Below are positions 43,699-52,382 of a stretch of 64,000 nt of DNA, in pieces. The stretch is from Actinomycetes bacterium (GTDB taxonomy: Bacteria; Actinomycetota; Acidimicrobiia; Acidimicrobiales; Palsa-688): positions 1 to 64,000 of the forward strand of contig JAJYMB010000144.1 of assembly GCA_021787365.1 (NCBI GenBank), read 5' to 3'. Numbering within the stretch: the stretch's first letter is position 1; each line of letters opens with the position of its first letter. The translations under genes were made by a program, and so were the position numbers. Below the pieces are notes generated by a model that saw only the letters and a program-made list of their open reading frames with translations, was not told the origin of the DNA and made no database searches.

Positions 43699-44883
43699 AT
43701 GCAGGACAGCCTGAAGCTGGGTCGCCTTGGCGGTGTAGAGGTAGGGGCCAACTGGAGCATCCTCTTGCTCGTGGCCCTGGTGGCGTATGCGCTCGCTTCG
43801 TCCAGCCTGCCGGCGGGTGCCCCCGGCTACCCGCGCTATGCGTACTGGGCAGCGGGCTTGGCTGCCGCTGTCGCCTTGCTGGTAGGGGTGTTGCTGCACG
43901 AAGTCGCCCACGCCGTGGCGGCACGAAGGGCGAAGATGCAGGTGGGCGGGATCACACTTTGGTTCATGGGCGGCCTCACCAGGATCGAGGGTGAAGAGCA
44001 CCCACGGAGCGAGTTGTGGATCGCGCTCGTTGGCCCGCTCACCAGCGTCGTCCTCGGAGGCGTCGTGCTTGGCGCGGCGCTCGGCGCTCGCGGGGCGGGT
44101 TGGCCATTGGCCGCGAGCACCCTGGGGTGGTTGGGCGGTATCAACATCATCCTGGGGTTGTTCAACCTGCTGCCCGCTTCGCCCCTGGACGGCGGCAAGG
44201 TCCTCCACGGGCTGCTGTGGTGGGCTACCGGCAAGCGCTACCTGGCCACACGCCTCACCGCCGGCACCGGCACGGTGCTCGGCGGCCTCGGGGTCTTCGG
44301 AGGGTTCATCACCCTCGAGATGGGCAATTTCTTGGATGGCGTGGTGCTGGCGCTGCTCGGCTGGTTCGTTCTCTCCTCGGCGCGTGGTGAACAGCTGGCA
44401 GGGCGCGCCCGTTACGTCCTCGGCGACGTCCGGATCTCTGACATCATGCGGCCGGCAGTGATCGCCCCCGGCTGGCTCACGGTGAGCGCCTTTTGGAACG
44501 AATGGGCCTCTCACTACCCAGGAGCGGCTTTCCTCCTCGAGCGTTGGGCTGGCGACGGCTGGGCCGGCGTCGTGACCGCCCAGCAGCTCGGCTCCGTGCC
44601 CCCGGGCCTGCAGGCTGCCATGAGGGCCCAGGACATCGCTTTGCCGCTGTCGGCGTCCCCCGTGGGCCCGGACAGGAAGGCCCTCGACCCCGAGGAGCCT
44701 GCTCTTGCCATCGCCGGCCGGCCCGGGGTTGCCCTCCCCGTCGAGCACAACGACAAGGTTGTGGGCATCGTGATGGCAACCGACGTGGCAGCGATGGTGG
44801 CCCGCGGCACGCCGGTCCCCCGGCGCACCTGGGGTACGCCTGTTTGGCCGCCGTCGCCGGCAGCATCGCACCTGTTGCGCTGA
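43699..44883 (+). CDS. site-2 (M50) intramembrane metalloprotease with CBS-like tail
   Basis: A 394-aa polytopic Zn protease. HEVAH is at residues 67-71 and the second metal motif is in 'FNLLPASPLDGGKVLHGLL'. Four to six membrane helices are followed by a ~170-residue cytoplasmic region with 'ISDIMRPAVIAPGWLTV' and 'ALPVEHNDKVVGIVMATDVAAMV', CBS-pair-like. This is the Rip3-type arrangement of mycobacterial S2P relatives. It cleaves membrane substrates, often anti-sigma factors; none is adjacent. It starts ATG 43699, in its own transcription unit between smpB and ssrA. Confidence 0.9.
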   Translation: MQDSLKLGRLGGVEVGANWSILLLVALVAYALASSSLPAGAPGYPRYAYWAAGLAAAVALLVGVLLHEVAHAVAARRAKMQVGGITLWFMGGLTRIEGEEHPRSELWIALVGPLTSVVLGGVVLGAALGARGAGWPLAASTLGWLGGINIILGLFNLLPASPLDGGKVLHGLLWWATGKRYLATRLTAGTGTVLGGLGVFGGFITLEMGNFLDGVVLALLGWFVLSSARGEQLAGRARYVLGDVRISDIMRPAVIAPGWLTVSAFWNEWASHYPGAAFLLERWAGDGWAGVVTAQQLGSVPPGLQAAMRAQDIALPLSASPVGPDRKALDPEEPALAIAGRPGVALPVEHNDKVVGIVMATDVAAMVARGTPVPRRTWGTPVWPPSPAASHLLR

Positions 44884-45044
44884 CAACCTCCGCCGGCACC
44901 GCCAGCTGGCTTGGCCCGCTGGCTCGTAATTTGGTGCTGGCACCGCCGTCCACCTGGCCTGCGTCGAGAGGCGGCTCGCGGGGCCGGCGCGGTGCGGTAC
45001 TCTGGGGTTGAGCAGGTACCTTGACATGTAGTTGCAACCGACTC

Positions 45045-45397
45045 GGGGGTGACAGGCTTCGACTTTGGCTGTCAAACCGGGAGAAGCGAGCCGTGGTCCC
45101 CGGATGCCACGTAAAACAACTGGGAAAACAACAAATGCCAACACTGGCAACGCGCGTCTAGCGCTGGCTGCTTAATCGCAGCCCGTCCGTCTGGCCCCAG
45201 CCCTGCGGGCCAGGAGCGGGCGTCATAAAGCGGGGCTTACCTTGCAGCTGAGCTAGCCGGCGGCGAGGGAAATTTCAGCTAGCTAGGGCCGGCGGCCGGC
45301 GCCAGTGGCGAGCCGGCGGCTGACGAATTTCACTGGCTGCGCTCGGAGAATCCCCGGCAAGAAGCCGAAGGACGCGGGTTCAATTCCCGCCACCTCC
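45045..45397 (+). ncRNA. ssrA: transfer-messenger RNA (tmRNA)
   Basis: The 5' GGGGGTGACAGGCTTCGAC and 3' GGGTTCAATTCCCGCCACCTCCA form the tRNA-like half. The acceptor stem is GGGGGTG with CACCTCC (one G-U). The tag frame 45137-45175 encodes ANTGNARLALAA then a stop, so the tag is 12 residues ending in the usual LALAA. The resume codon GCC is after 'caacaaat'. 353 bases in total. It works with smpB upstream. Confidence 0.93.
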
Positions 45398-45707
45398 ACG
45401 ACGACGACGACGGGGTCTTAGCGGAATAAAGGCCCCGAGGCTAGCGGAATAAAAGGGGCGAACCGGACCTGGGCGGGATCGACTGGGTGATAGCTGGTCG
45501 GATCCCGTTGAACCTTCCCCCCTCTACCCGGACAGTGGTGCGGCGCTCAGGGCCCTGGCACCGACGCCGCTCGGCCGCGCACCGCCGTCGGCCGCGAGGG
45601 GCGGGTGGTTGGCCAACCCCGGCCCCCTTGGGCGGCAGCATGGGAGCGGGCCCGGGGCGAGGAACGGCCAGGAAATAGACGGCGCATCGTCGGCCCTGCA
45701 CGGGCCC
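45398..45707. other. 310-bp gene-free region between ssrA and cassette
   Basis: TTAGCGGAATAAA (45418-45430) and CTAGCGGAATAAA (45441-45453) form a direct repeat with 23-bp period, flanked by CCCC/GGGG stretches. It may be a processing or terminator signal for tmRNA, or the repeated end of another element. No gene supportable. Confidence 0.5.
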
Positions 45708-45923
45708 TGTGACTTTGCATCCACTGCCACGGCGTTTTTTCATCTACTGACACGGGCGCGGAGGCCGTTTTTTCTTTCGTGGCAGTGAGCCCGGGGACCC
45801 GGAGCAGGGAGACCACCAAACCCAGTGCGATGATGCACCGGGTCAGGACCAGTGTCGCTACGTGCATCCAGCGCCCGGTCGTCAACTTCCTGGACACCCC
45901 AAGAGCAGTCAAAGACAGCGAGT

Positions 45924-45955
45924 CTACTCGCGAGTAGTCTACTCCAAAGTAGACT
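45924..45955. repeat. paired GTCTACT/AGTAGAC palindromes downstream of the ATPase
   Basis: CTACTCGCGAGTAG (45924-45937) is a perfect 14-bp palindrome; AGTCTACT (45936-45943) and AGTAGACT (45948-45955) are perfect arms around CCAA. The same half-sites recur at the start of the gene (47452-47482). The block is about 30 bases after the ATPase stop, inside the cassette. Confidence 0.75.
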
Positions 45956-45984
45956 CGTTGCCCGTCGGGGGAGCCCAGTCGGCC

Positions 45985-47439
45985 CTACGAGCCGAGCGCG
46001 GCCGGTACGTCCACAAGGAGGAGATGGGCGTCTTCGGCGGCTGCTAGTTGCACCTGCTCTGTGTACCCGCTCCGGGCCATCAGGACGGTCGTTACCCGGG
46101 TGGCCAACTTGAACCCCGCCTGTCGCAGAGCGGGCACCTTGTACTCGCGCAGGTCCTTCAGGACCGAGTAGTCAAGGGGCTTGTTCTGCCACTTCGCTTC
46201 GCCCACGACTGTCACTCGGCCTCGTCCGACACCCACGATGTCGATCTCCTCACTGGTACGCTCTTTGTTCCTGCGCAACGAATCGAGGGCAGGTCCCCAC
46301 CAGGCCCCAACTGTGCGGGCCCGGCCCCCGAGGTTGGTACGGGCCCAACTGCGGCACCAGTCCTCGAACTCCGGACCAATGTGCTCGTTGAGGACGGGGG
46401 CGACTTCCCCATCGAAAAGGTCCTCCGCGCGGAGCCCGGTCTCGAGGTCTTCTTGGTAAGGGAACACGAAGCGGAACCAGAACCGGAAAAATGGGTCTTC
46501 GAGGTGCCACAGCCCACCTCGGGTCTCTGGTGGGGCCAAGACGGGCAGCCTGCGGCGGACAATGTGCATGTGCTCGAGCACCGCCAGGTACTTACTGGCC
46601 TGTGCGGTCCCAAGCCGCGCCAGGTCGGTGACCTCTCCGAGTTCCTTGTCGCCAGTTGCTAACTGGGCCAGGATCGCGAAGTACACCTTGGGCTCGCGCA
46701 GTTCCTGCTCGAGGATCGTCCTCGCCTCATCCCACAGAGCACCGTTGCGGTCCAGCACCTTGGTGCAGACCGCCGTCCTAAGGTCGACAAGGCCCAGGTC
46801 GGACAGGTAGCGCGGCATACCGCCGGTGATCGCGTAGCGCTCAAAGGACTCGATAGGGCCCGTGCCTGTCAGGAACGTCTTGGCCTGCTGGTATGGCAGT
46901 GGGCGTAGCTCAAAAGGCCGGAGCCGTCCGTGTAGCGGGCTGCGCTCGGCTTGCAAGGCCTCCATCTGGCCGACAAGGGAGCCACACAGCACCAACTTCA
47001 GTTGGGATTGGTCCCGCTCTTCCTCGAAAACGGCCTGGACAGTGCTGAGGACCTCCTCATCTCCGCTCGCCGTGCCAGGCAGGAGCCAGGGGAATTCGTC
47101 TATGACCGCCAGCAGTTTGAGGGCCCGCCCGGCGCGGAAGAGCACCCTGACCAGAGAGGCCACGTCAGGTAGGTCTGGGCGCACCCCGAGCAGAGGCTCC
47201 AGCTGTTCGGCGAACCTGGTCAATTGGGCCCCGGCCGAGAGCCGATGGGCCACAAGCAGCACCGCGGGCTTGCCGTGAGCGAACTTCCGGAACAACCATG
47301 ACTTGCCAACTCGGCGTCGGCCGAACAGGCTCAGAGGCATCTTGTCCGCACTTGACCACCACTGCTCCAAGACCGATAGCTCGTCTTCACGGTCAAGGAA
47401 CATGTCGATAAGCGCCCAGCGGAACACCTGGTCAGCCAT
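45985..47439 (-). CDS. AAA ATPase with DUF234-like nuclease-fold C-terminus (cassette passenger)
   Basis: A 484-aa protein. P-loop GRRRVGKS at 40-47, Walker B 'LLAVIDEFPWLL' with Asp114-Glu115, sensor 'LKLVLCGSLVGQM' and a winged-helix region ('EVTDLARLGTAQASKYLAVLEHMHIV'). The C-terminal ~130 residues have 'EEIDIVGVGRGRVTVVGEAKWQNKP', a PD-(D/E)xK-like E-x-K. Same architecture as 19102-20544 but clearly divergent. Start ATG 47439 has GGAGG six bases upstream; further in-frame codons 5' run through the palindromic promoter block. Only gene of the cassette. Biochemical role unknown. Confidence 0.85.
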   Translation of the reverse strand: MADQVFRWALIDMFLDREDELSVLEQWWSSADKMPLSLFGRRRVGKSWLFRKFAHGKPAVLLVAHRLSAGAQLTRFAEQLEPLLGVRPDLPDVASLVRVLFRAGRALKLLAVIDEFPWLLPGTASGDEEVLSTVQAVFEEERDQSQLKLVLCGSLVGQMEALQAERSPLHGRLRPFELRPLPYQQAKTFLTGTGPIESFERYAITGGMPRYLSDLGLVDLRTAVCTKVLDRNGALWDEARTILEQELREPKVYFAILAQLATGDKELGEVTDLARLGTAQASKYLAVLEHMHIVRRRLPVLAPPETRGGLWHLEDPFFRFWFRFVFPYQEDLETGLRAEDLFDGEVAPVLNEHIGPEFEDWCRSWARTNLGGRARTVGAWWGPALDSLRRNKERTSEEIDIVGVGRGRVTVVGEAKWQNKPLDYSVLKDLREYKVPALRQAGFKLATRVTTVLMARSGYTEQVQLAAAEDAHLLLVDVPAALGS

Positions 47440-47451
47440 GTCCACCTCCGT

Positions 47452-47482
47452 GTCTACTTTAGCGTAGACTACTTCGGAGTAG
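47452..47482. promoter_or_regulatory. paired GTCTAC/GTAGAC palindromes over the ATPase 5' end
   Basis: GTCTAC (47452-47457) with GTAGAC (47464-47469) around TTTAGC, then CTACT (47469-47473) with AGTAG (47478-47482) around TCGG. It sits 13-43 bases upstream of ATG 47439, where the promoter or leader must be, so it is a probable operator. Half-sites match the block at the other end of the gene. Confidence 0.6.
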
Positions 47483-47702
47483 ACTATGCATGGGTTGGGG
47501 TTGCGCGCAACCACGTTCGCCGTTGGGTGTGCCCGAGACGGCGAGACGGCAGGACGGATCTAGACGGCAGGACGGATCTGCTGAAGCGCACAGGTCCTGG
47601 CAACCAGAACCCTTGCCAGAGCTGAAAAGTGGTTGGCTAGCTGGAGGGCGTCCGCTGCTGTCAGTATGAAAAATCTCCTGCGGCAGTGGATGCAAAGTCA
47701 CA

Positions 47703-48147
47703 GGCCCGCCCGCCGGAGCGTGTGCAACACGCCGGGGCCCGAGCACCATCGGGGTCGTGGCTCCCCTGAAAAGTGCTCACGCCGCCAGCGGTCGCCGGCT
47801 CGTCCCCCGGGCCTGCTACGAGCGCCCCGGCCGAGGTGACAACCGCGGCCCCCAGTTGGCGGTGGGGGCCCCCTGCCGCAACGGGCAGCATTGGTCATTG
47901 CCACAGCACCGACCGGTGCCGTACCCGGAGCACAAAATGCCGAGCCCTAGGACGGCAGCTCAGGGGCCTCTTCGAAGGTGCCTAGACAGATCGGCGACAG
48001 ACGTTGTGATTGTTTTTCACACTGGCCTCGCAACACCACCATTGACCAGGGAGAACCTTTTTCGCTAGCACCCCACGACGACGACGACACGACGACGACG
48101 CCACTAGGTTTGCGCCCGTGCACGCCACCTTCCTCGGCAGAGACCGG
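47703..48147. other. 445-bp gene-free region
   Basis: Starts with the right-hand GGCCC of the cassette. A CGA-rich microsatellite is at about 48076-48104. No reading frame here resembles a protein I recognise. It ends at the stop of the BNR-repeat gene. Confidence 0.5.
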
Positions 48148-50313
48148 TCATGGTCGGACCGGCAGGGCCAGGTCGACCGGGCTCCAGGTCGCGCCGCCGT
48201 TTGTGCTGCGCCACACCTCGCCAGTGGCCTGTCCGTACGCCCAGAGGACCCCGGGCCCCGAGGCGACAATTCCCTGGACGTACTGGGCCTCGGGGCCGCT
48301 CAGCCGATAGACCGACCAATGCTGACCTCCGTCCTGGCTCACGAGTAGGCGAAGGGTGACGGCACCAGCGACGTAGCTCGGACAGGAAAGGGCGACCGTC
48401 TCGCCGCTGATGCTCGGTTGTTGGCAGCCCGACAGGTCGGCGGCCACGCTCCAGTAGCGCCAGGTGCGCCCGCCGTCGGTGCTGGTGGCAATGCCCTTGG
48501 CGCACGTCGCTGCCACGACGGCCAGCGCCTGGCTGTAGGCCAGCCCGCCGTAGCCGGCGACGTCGACGGTAGCCACGGCTTGCCACCTGGCCCCGCCGTC
48601 GTGGGTCGCGACCACGGTGGTGGGCCGCAACGGGAACGAGATCGGCGGTGTCACAGGCTTGAACGCGGCGCAGCTCCCCTCTCCCAGTGCCAGGCCGTCC
48701 TCGCTGTCGGCGAAAGAAACCGCAGAGGTCCCGGCCTCGCCGAGGCCCGCTATGGCGAACGCCCGCCCCGTGCGGCCCCGGTCGTCGCTCACCCAAACCG
48801 TGCTTATCCCTGTCTGGACTACGACCAGCCCCGACGCTCCCAGCTCGGCCACCGGGCCCCCGAGGGGACCGCCCTCGGCAGCAATGGTAGCGGCGGGGAC
48901 GCTGTGCCAGGCCTGCCCGCCGTCCTCGCTCATGAACTGGCCCGCTTCGGTGCCCACCCACAACTGCTCGCCCGCCGCCAGAAGACCGGAGAGCCTCGCC
49001 TTGCCGGTGCTGGCCACCGGGGCCCAGGAGCGGCCCCCATCACCGGAACGCCACAGGACATTGGACCCCGGCGTCCCCCCGGCCAGCCAGGCACCGCTAT
49101 GGCCGGCGACCGCCAGCTGCGAGCCCCGCTCGTCCTGGGCGGACCAGGACCGCCCGCCATCGCTTGTCCACCAGACCTGGCCCTGGCACGGCCCGTTGGC
49201 TCCCATGGTGCAGCCGCCGGCCAACGCCACGCCGTGCGTCGCATCGTAGAAATGCAGCTCGCCGAACGGCCCCCCGTACCCCTCGCCCGGTACGGCCGCG
49301 CTCTTGGGCGTGGCGAACACCTGTGACCAGCGGCGGCCCCCGTCGGCCGTCGACAGCACCGCGAGCTGGGGGGCCAGGCTGTACTTGGCGTAGTTGCCTC
49401 CGCCCGCGTAGCCCCGGCCGGGCGTGGGGAACGAGAGCGAGGTGAGCATGTAGCCCGCGCACGTCCCGGGGACCGCCCGCCAGCTGGCCCCGGCGTCGGA
49501 GGTCCGCCAGATCCGGCTGGTACAGCCACGAAGCTCCGAGCCGGTGGCTGAGAGCGCGCTCAGCCCAGTGGCAAAGCCGTGGGTGGCGTCGACGAAGGCG
49601 AGCCCGCCGCTCGGGCTGCCGCCCGGGAAGGGCACGGGCGCCCAGCGCCGGCCCCCGTCGGTGGTGCGGAAGAGCAGCCCCGGCCACGCTGCGTCCTCGC
49701 CGTACATGGCGTTCGGGTAGGCGAAGCCCACCTGCTGGTTGGCGAAGTACAGCGTCGAGGTGGCCCAGTACCAGGCGGCACCACCGGCTTGGGCGGCTTG
49801 GGCCGAGGCCGTCGGGAGAGAGATCGCAACCGGCACCTCGTGCCAGGAGTCCCCGCCATCGGCGCTCTCCACGAGGAGCGGGCCACGCCTCCCCACGCCT
49901 GCGGCGACCACCGCGCCGGCGATCGTCCCCACCCAATGGAGCACGATGTCACGGCCCCGCCAGACCGTCGCCCAGCTCGCCCCGCCGTCGGTGGTGCGCT
50001 GCAGCACGCTCGTGGCGCCAGCGGCATAGCCAGAGGTCTGGGGCTCGGGGACGGCGGCCAGGTAGCCCGTCTGCGCGGACGTGAAGACCAGGCCTATCTG
50101 GCCGCTCGCCGGCCCCGCCGATGCCACAACGCTGGGTGGAGGGACGCGAGCCGTCCCCCGCGAGACGATGTCAAGCGGCAACGGAGGCACCGTCGTGGTC
50201 GTCGTCGGTTCGGCCGAAGCCTTGCTCGCGGCCGCTGGCAGGGGGCCGCACAGGCTCGCCACCAGGGCTGCACACAAGGCCCAGGAGCGGGCCGTTGCGC
50301 GCCACGACGTCAT
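48148..50313 (-). CDS. secreted BNR/Ycf48-like beta-propeller protein
   Basis: A 721-aa exported protein with signal peptide 'TARSWALCAALVASLCGPLPAAASKA' and a TTTTTVPPLP linker. About 12 blades follow with the BNR/sortilin-type motif S/T-x-D-G-G-x-x-W (e.g. 'QRTTDGGASWATVW', 'ESADGGDSWHEVP', 'RSTNGGATWSPVD'). This is the Ycf48/exo-sialidase-like propeller class; no catalytic sialidase residues could be assigned. Start ATG 50313, since upstream frame lacks a signal. Likely an extracellular binding or assembly protein. Confidence 0.85.
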   Translation of the reverse strand: MTSWRATARSWALCAALVASLCGPLPAAASKASAEPTTTTTVPPLPLDIVSRGTARVPPPSVVASAGPASGQIGLVFTSAQTGYLAAVPEPQTSGYAAGATSVLQRTTDGGASWATVWRGRDIVLHWVGTIAGAVVAAGVGRRGPLLVESADGGDSWHEVPVAISLPTASAQAAQAGGAAWYWATSTLYFANQQVGFAYPNAMYGEDAAWPGLLFRTTDGGRRWAPVPFPGGSPSGGLAFVDATHGFATGLSALSATGSELRGCTSRIWRTSDAGASWRAVPGTCAGYMLTSLSFPTPGRGYAGGGNYAKYSLAPQLAVLSTADGGRRWSQVFATPKSAAVPGEGYGGPFGELHFYDATHGVALAGGCTMGANGPCQGQVWWTSDGGRSWSAQDERGSQLAVAGHSGAWLAGGTPGSNVLWRSGDGGRSWAPVASTGKARLSGLLAAGEQLWVGTEAGQFMSEDGGQAWHSVPAATIAAEGGPLGGPVAELGASGLVVVQTGISTVWVSDDRGRTGRAFAIAGLGEAGTSAVSFADSEDGLALGEGSCAAFKPVTPPISFPLRPTTVVATHDGGARWQAVATVDVAGYGGLAYSQALAVVAATCAKGIATSTDGGRTWRYWSVAADLSGCQQPSISGETVALSCPSYVAGAVTLRLLVSQDGGQHWSVYRLSGPEAQYVQGIVASGPGVLWAYGQATGEVWRSTNGGATWSPVDLALPVRP

Positions 50314-50585
50314 CCTCCTCTGAACCCCTGCGACGGGGCCTTGGTTCCCGCTGCGGCCGTCCACCGGGGGCGGCTGGCGCCCACGAAGACGGGCAATTCT
50401 GCCGTCAGGCAAGAACTCGTGGGCGCTCCTTGTGGGCGGAACCGGGGGCCGCGATGGTGGCGTACTGGGACTGTGAAGATGCCTGGGTCATTGGCGAGCC
50501 CTGATGGCGGCGGCCACCGGTTTCTCGCTCGCGGGCGTCAGCCTTCGTTGCCGCCGGCTCGCGTGAGTTCTGCCAGGATGACGTC

Positions 50586-51377
50586 GTGCAGCCACGACCT
50601 TTGGAAGGACGGGTAGTGCTCGTGACTGGTACCAGCCGGCGCGTTGGCATCGGCTCCGCGATCGCGAGGAGGGTAGCCGGCGACGGAGCCTCAGTGATGC
50701 TGCATTCCTGGTCCCCTCACGACGAGGAGCAGCCTTGGGGCGCCGACCGAGGTTGGGCCGATGCCTTGGCCCGTGAGCTTCGTGACGAAGGGGCCCAGGT
50801 GGGACATATGGCAGCCGACTTCGCCGACCCCCTTGCCCCTTCTGCAGTCGTCGGGGCGGCCGTGGAGGCTTTCGGCCGCCTGGACGCCGTGGTCGCAAAC
50901 CACGCCCGTTCGAGCGCCCAGTCGCTCGAAGAGCTCACCGCTGCCGAGGTCGACCTCACCTACGCCGTGAACACACGGGCGACGCTGTTGCTAGTGCAGG
51001 CCTTCGCCGCTCACCACGACGGCCGCCCAGGGGGCCGGGTGGTCCTTTTCACCTCTGGCCAGTACCACGGGGCCATGCCCGACGAGCTGCCTTACGTCGC
51101 TTCGAAGGCTGCCCTGCACGGCCTCACCGCCAGCCTGGCCGTGCAGCTGATGCCTCGCGGCATCACAGTGAACTGTGTCAACCCCGGCCCCAATGACACT
51201 GGTTACGCCGACGACGTGACCATCGCCGCGGTCAGAGAGCGGAACCCGGGCCGGAGGTGGAGCACTCCGTCCGACGCGGCACGGCTCGTCGCCTGGTTGC
51301 TCAGCGACGAGGCTGACTGGGTCACTGGCCAGGTCATCGCGTCCGACGGCGGCTGGTCAGCTCTCGGGGGCTCTTGA
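50586..51377 (+). CDS. SDR-family oxidoreductase (3-oxoacyl-ACP-reductase-like)
   Basis: A 263-aa classical SDR. NAD(P) loop 'VVLVTGTSRRVGIGSAIARRVA' (TGxxxxxGIG variant with a two-residue insertion) is near residue 14. 'VVANHAR' replaces the usual NNAG. Catalytic Ser is in 'VLFTSGQYHGAMP' and Tyr/Lys in 'LPYVASKAALHGL'. Ends 'VTGQVIASDGGWS', as usual for the FabG-like group. Substrate unknown. Start GTG 50586. Confidence 0.9.
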   Translation: MQPRPLEGRVVLVTGTSRRVGIGSAIARRVAGDGASVMLHSWSPHDEEQPWGADRGWADALARELRDEGAQVGHMAADFADPLAPSAVVGAAVEAFGRLDAVVANHARSSAQSLEELTAAEVDLTYAVNTRATLLLVQAFAAHHDGRPGGRVVLFTSGQYHGAMPDELPYVASKAALHGLTASLAVQLMPRGITVNCVNPGPNDTGYADDVTIAAVRERNPGRRWSTPSDAARLVAWLLSDEADWVTGQVIASDGGWSALGGS

Positions 51378-51857
51378 GGCTGCACGGACCTGTCCAGCTG
51401 TCCACCCGCGGCAGTCTCGCCGTGGTCCCATGTTTGGCGAGCGTGGCGGGGAACGGCTTCGCAAGTGACACGCGCTCGATCAGTGGGCGAAGCTCTGCGC
51501 CTTGACACCGAACCCGCCTGCCGAAAGGCGTTCCCAAACTGGTAGCGCCAGTTCGGCGAGCTCGTGAAAGCCTGGGGCGCTCGTCCGGTGCAGATCCGCA
51601 AGGGCGTGACGATGACGGGCGTTCAGCTTGCCTCCGTCGTTCACGGCGTGCTGGTCGACGCGAGCGAAGCGCCCCGACCCTCTTCACGGGCGGCGCGGGC
51701 CCGTCTGCGACCGGTCTTGGCGCGTTCGGCATGGGGGTGCCCGTACGGCCCGCTCGGTCGAGCGACAAGTCCCATCTTTGATGGCCCAGGTACGGTCTCT
51801 GCGTAGTCCGGAACGCGAACCCGGTGGAGATCGGCTACCCCGCGTCAGACTGACCCT
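51378..51857. other. 480-bp gene-free region
   Basis: No supportable gene. On the minus strand one frame around 51490-51640 reads protein-like ('HALADLHRTSAPGFHELAELALPVWERLSAGGFGV') but lacks a start and has no recognised family, so it may be a gene remnant. Confidence 0.4.
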
Positions 51858-52235
51858 GTGGCTATGACCCTACGCTTCGAGATCTTCCCTTCCGATCTGG
51901 ACGCCACCGCCGATTTCTACACTCGGGTGTTGCGCTTCGAGGTCACTGCCGACCGCAGGGCTGAACCCGAGCCTTACATGGCCTTCCGGCGCGACGCTGT
52001 TCGGGTCGGCGCGGCCCGCCACGCCCACGAAGAGCACCGCCCTGAGCGCCGGCCGCCCGTCGGGGTGGAACTGGTCCTCGAGGTAGACGACATCGACGCC
52101 GAACTCGAACAGGTACGCACCTCAGGTTGGCCCCTCGCCGAACAGCTCCAAGAGCGCCCCTGGGGGCTGAGGGACTTCCGGTTCGTCGACCCCAGCGGCT
52201 ACTACCTACGGGTTACCAACCGGGCGCCAACCTGA
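51858..52235 (+). CDS. VOC-family (glyoxalase/bleomycin-resistance-like) protein
   Basis: A 125-aa single-domain VOC protein: 'LRFEIFPSDLDATADFYTRVLRFEVTADRRAEPEPYMAFRRDAVRVGAA' and 'GVELVLEVDDIDAELEQVRTSGWPLAEQLQERPWGLRDFRFVDPSGYYLRVT'. The betaalpha-beta4 layout and 'RPWGLRDF...DPSGYYLRV' are characteristic, with a candidate metal Glu in 'VELVLEV'. Start GTG 51858 or ATG 51864. Substrate cannot be told. Confidence 0.88.
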   Translation: MAMTLRFEIFPSDLDATADFYTRVLRFEVTADRRAEPEPYMAFRRDAVRVGAARHAHEEHRPERRPPVGVELVLEVDDIDAELEQVRTSGWPLAEQLQERPWGLRDFRFVDPSGYYLRVTNRAPT

Positions 52236-52382
52236 GCGAAGCCTCCGTGGAAGGGCCGGTTGCACCAACCGTGCACCAGTGGGCAGAGCGAGGAAAGGCC
52301 GCGGTCTCCGGGCAGCCATCGACGGAACGCCATTTCGGGATACCCACCGTCCCCGGTGGTGGCCCCTGGTATAAGTGAGCCC

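Larger units (their letters stand above)
45708..47702. mobile_element. cassette with 21-bp terminal inverted repeats and target duplication, no transposase
   Basis: A 1995-bp unit. Both ends begin TGTGACTTTGCATCC...; 45708-45728 and 47682-47702 are exact inverted copies over 21 bases. A second related site lies ~27 bases inside each end (TTTTTTCATCTACTGACA at 45735-45752; TGTCAGTATGAAAAAT at 47659-47674). GGCCC directly abuts both ends (45703-45707, 47703-47707), fitting a 5-bp target duplication. The 5'-TGT ends with multiple internal binding-site-like repeats are typical of IS21- or Tn7/Mu-like elements. The only gene inside is the ATPase at 45985-47439, so movement would need a transposase supplied in trans. 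Confidence 0.7.

Noticed and set aside
45398-45707. Integrase att site in the tmRNA 3' end
   Set aside because: No second copy of the tmRNA 3' end and no integrase gene in the window.
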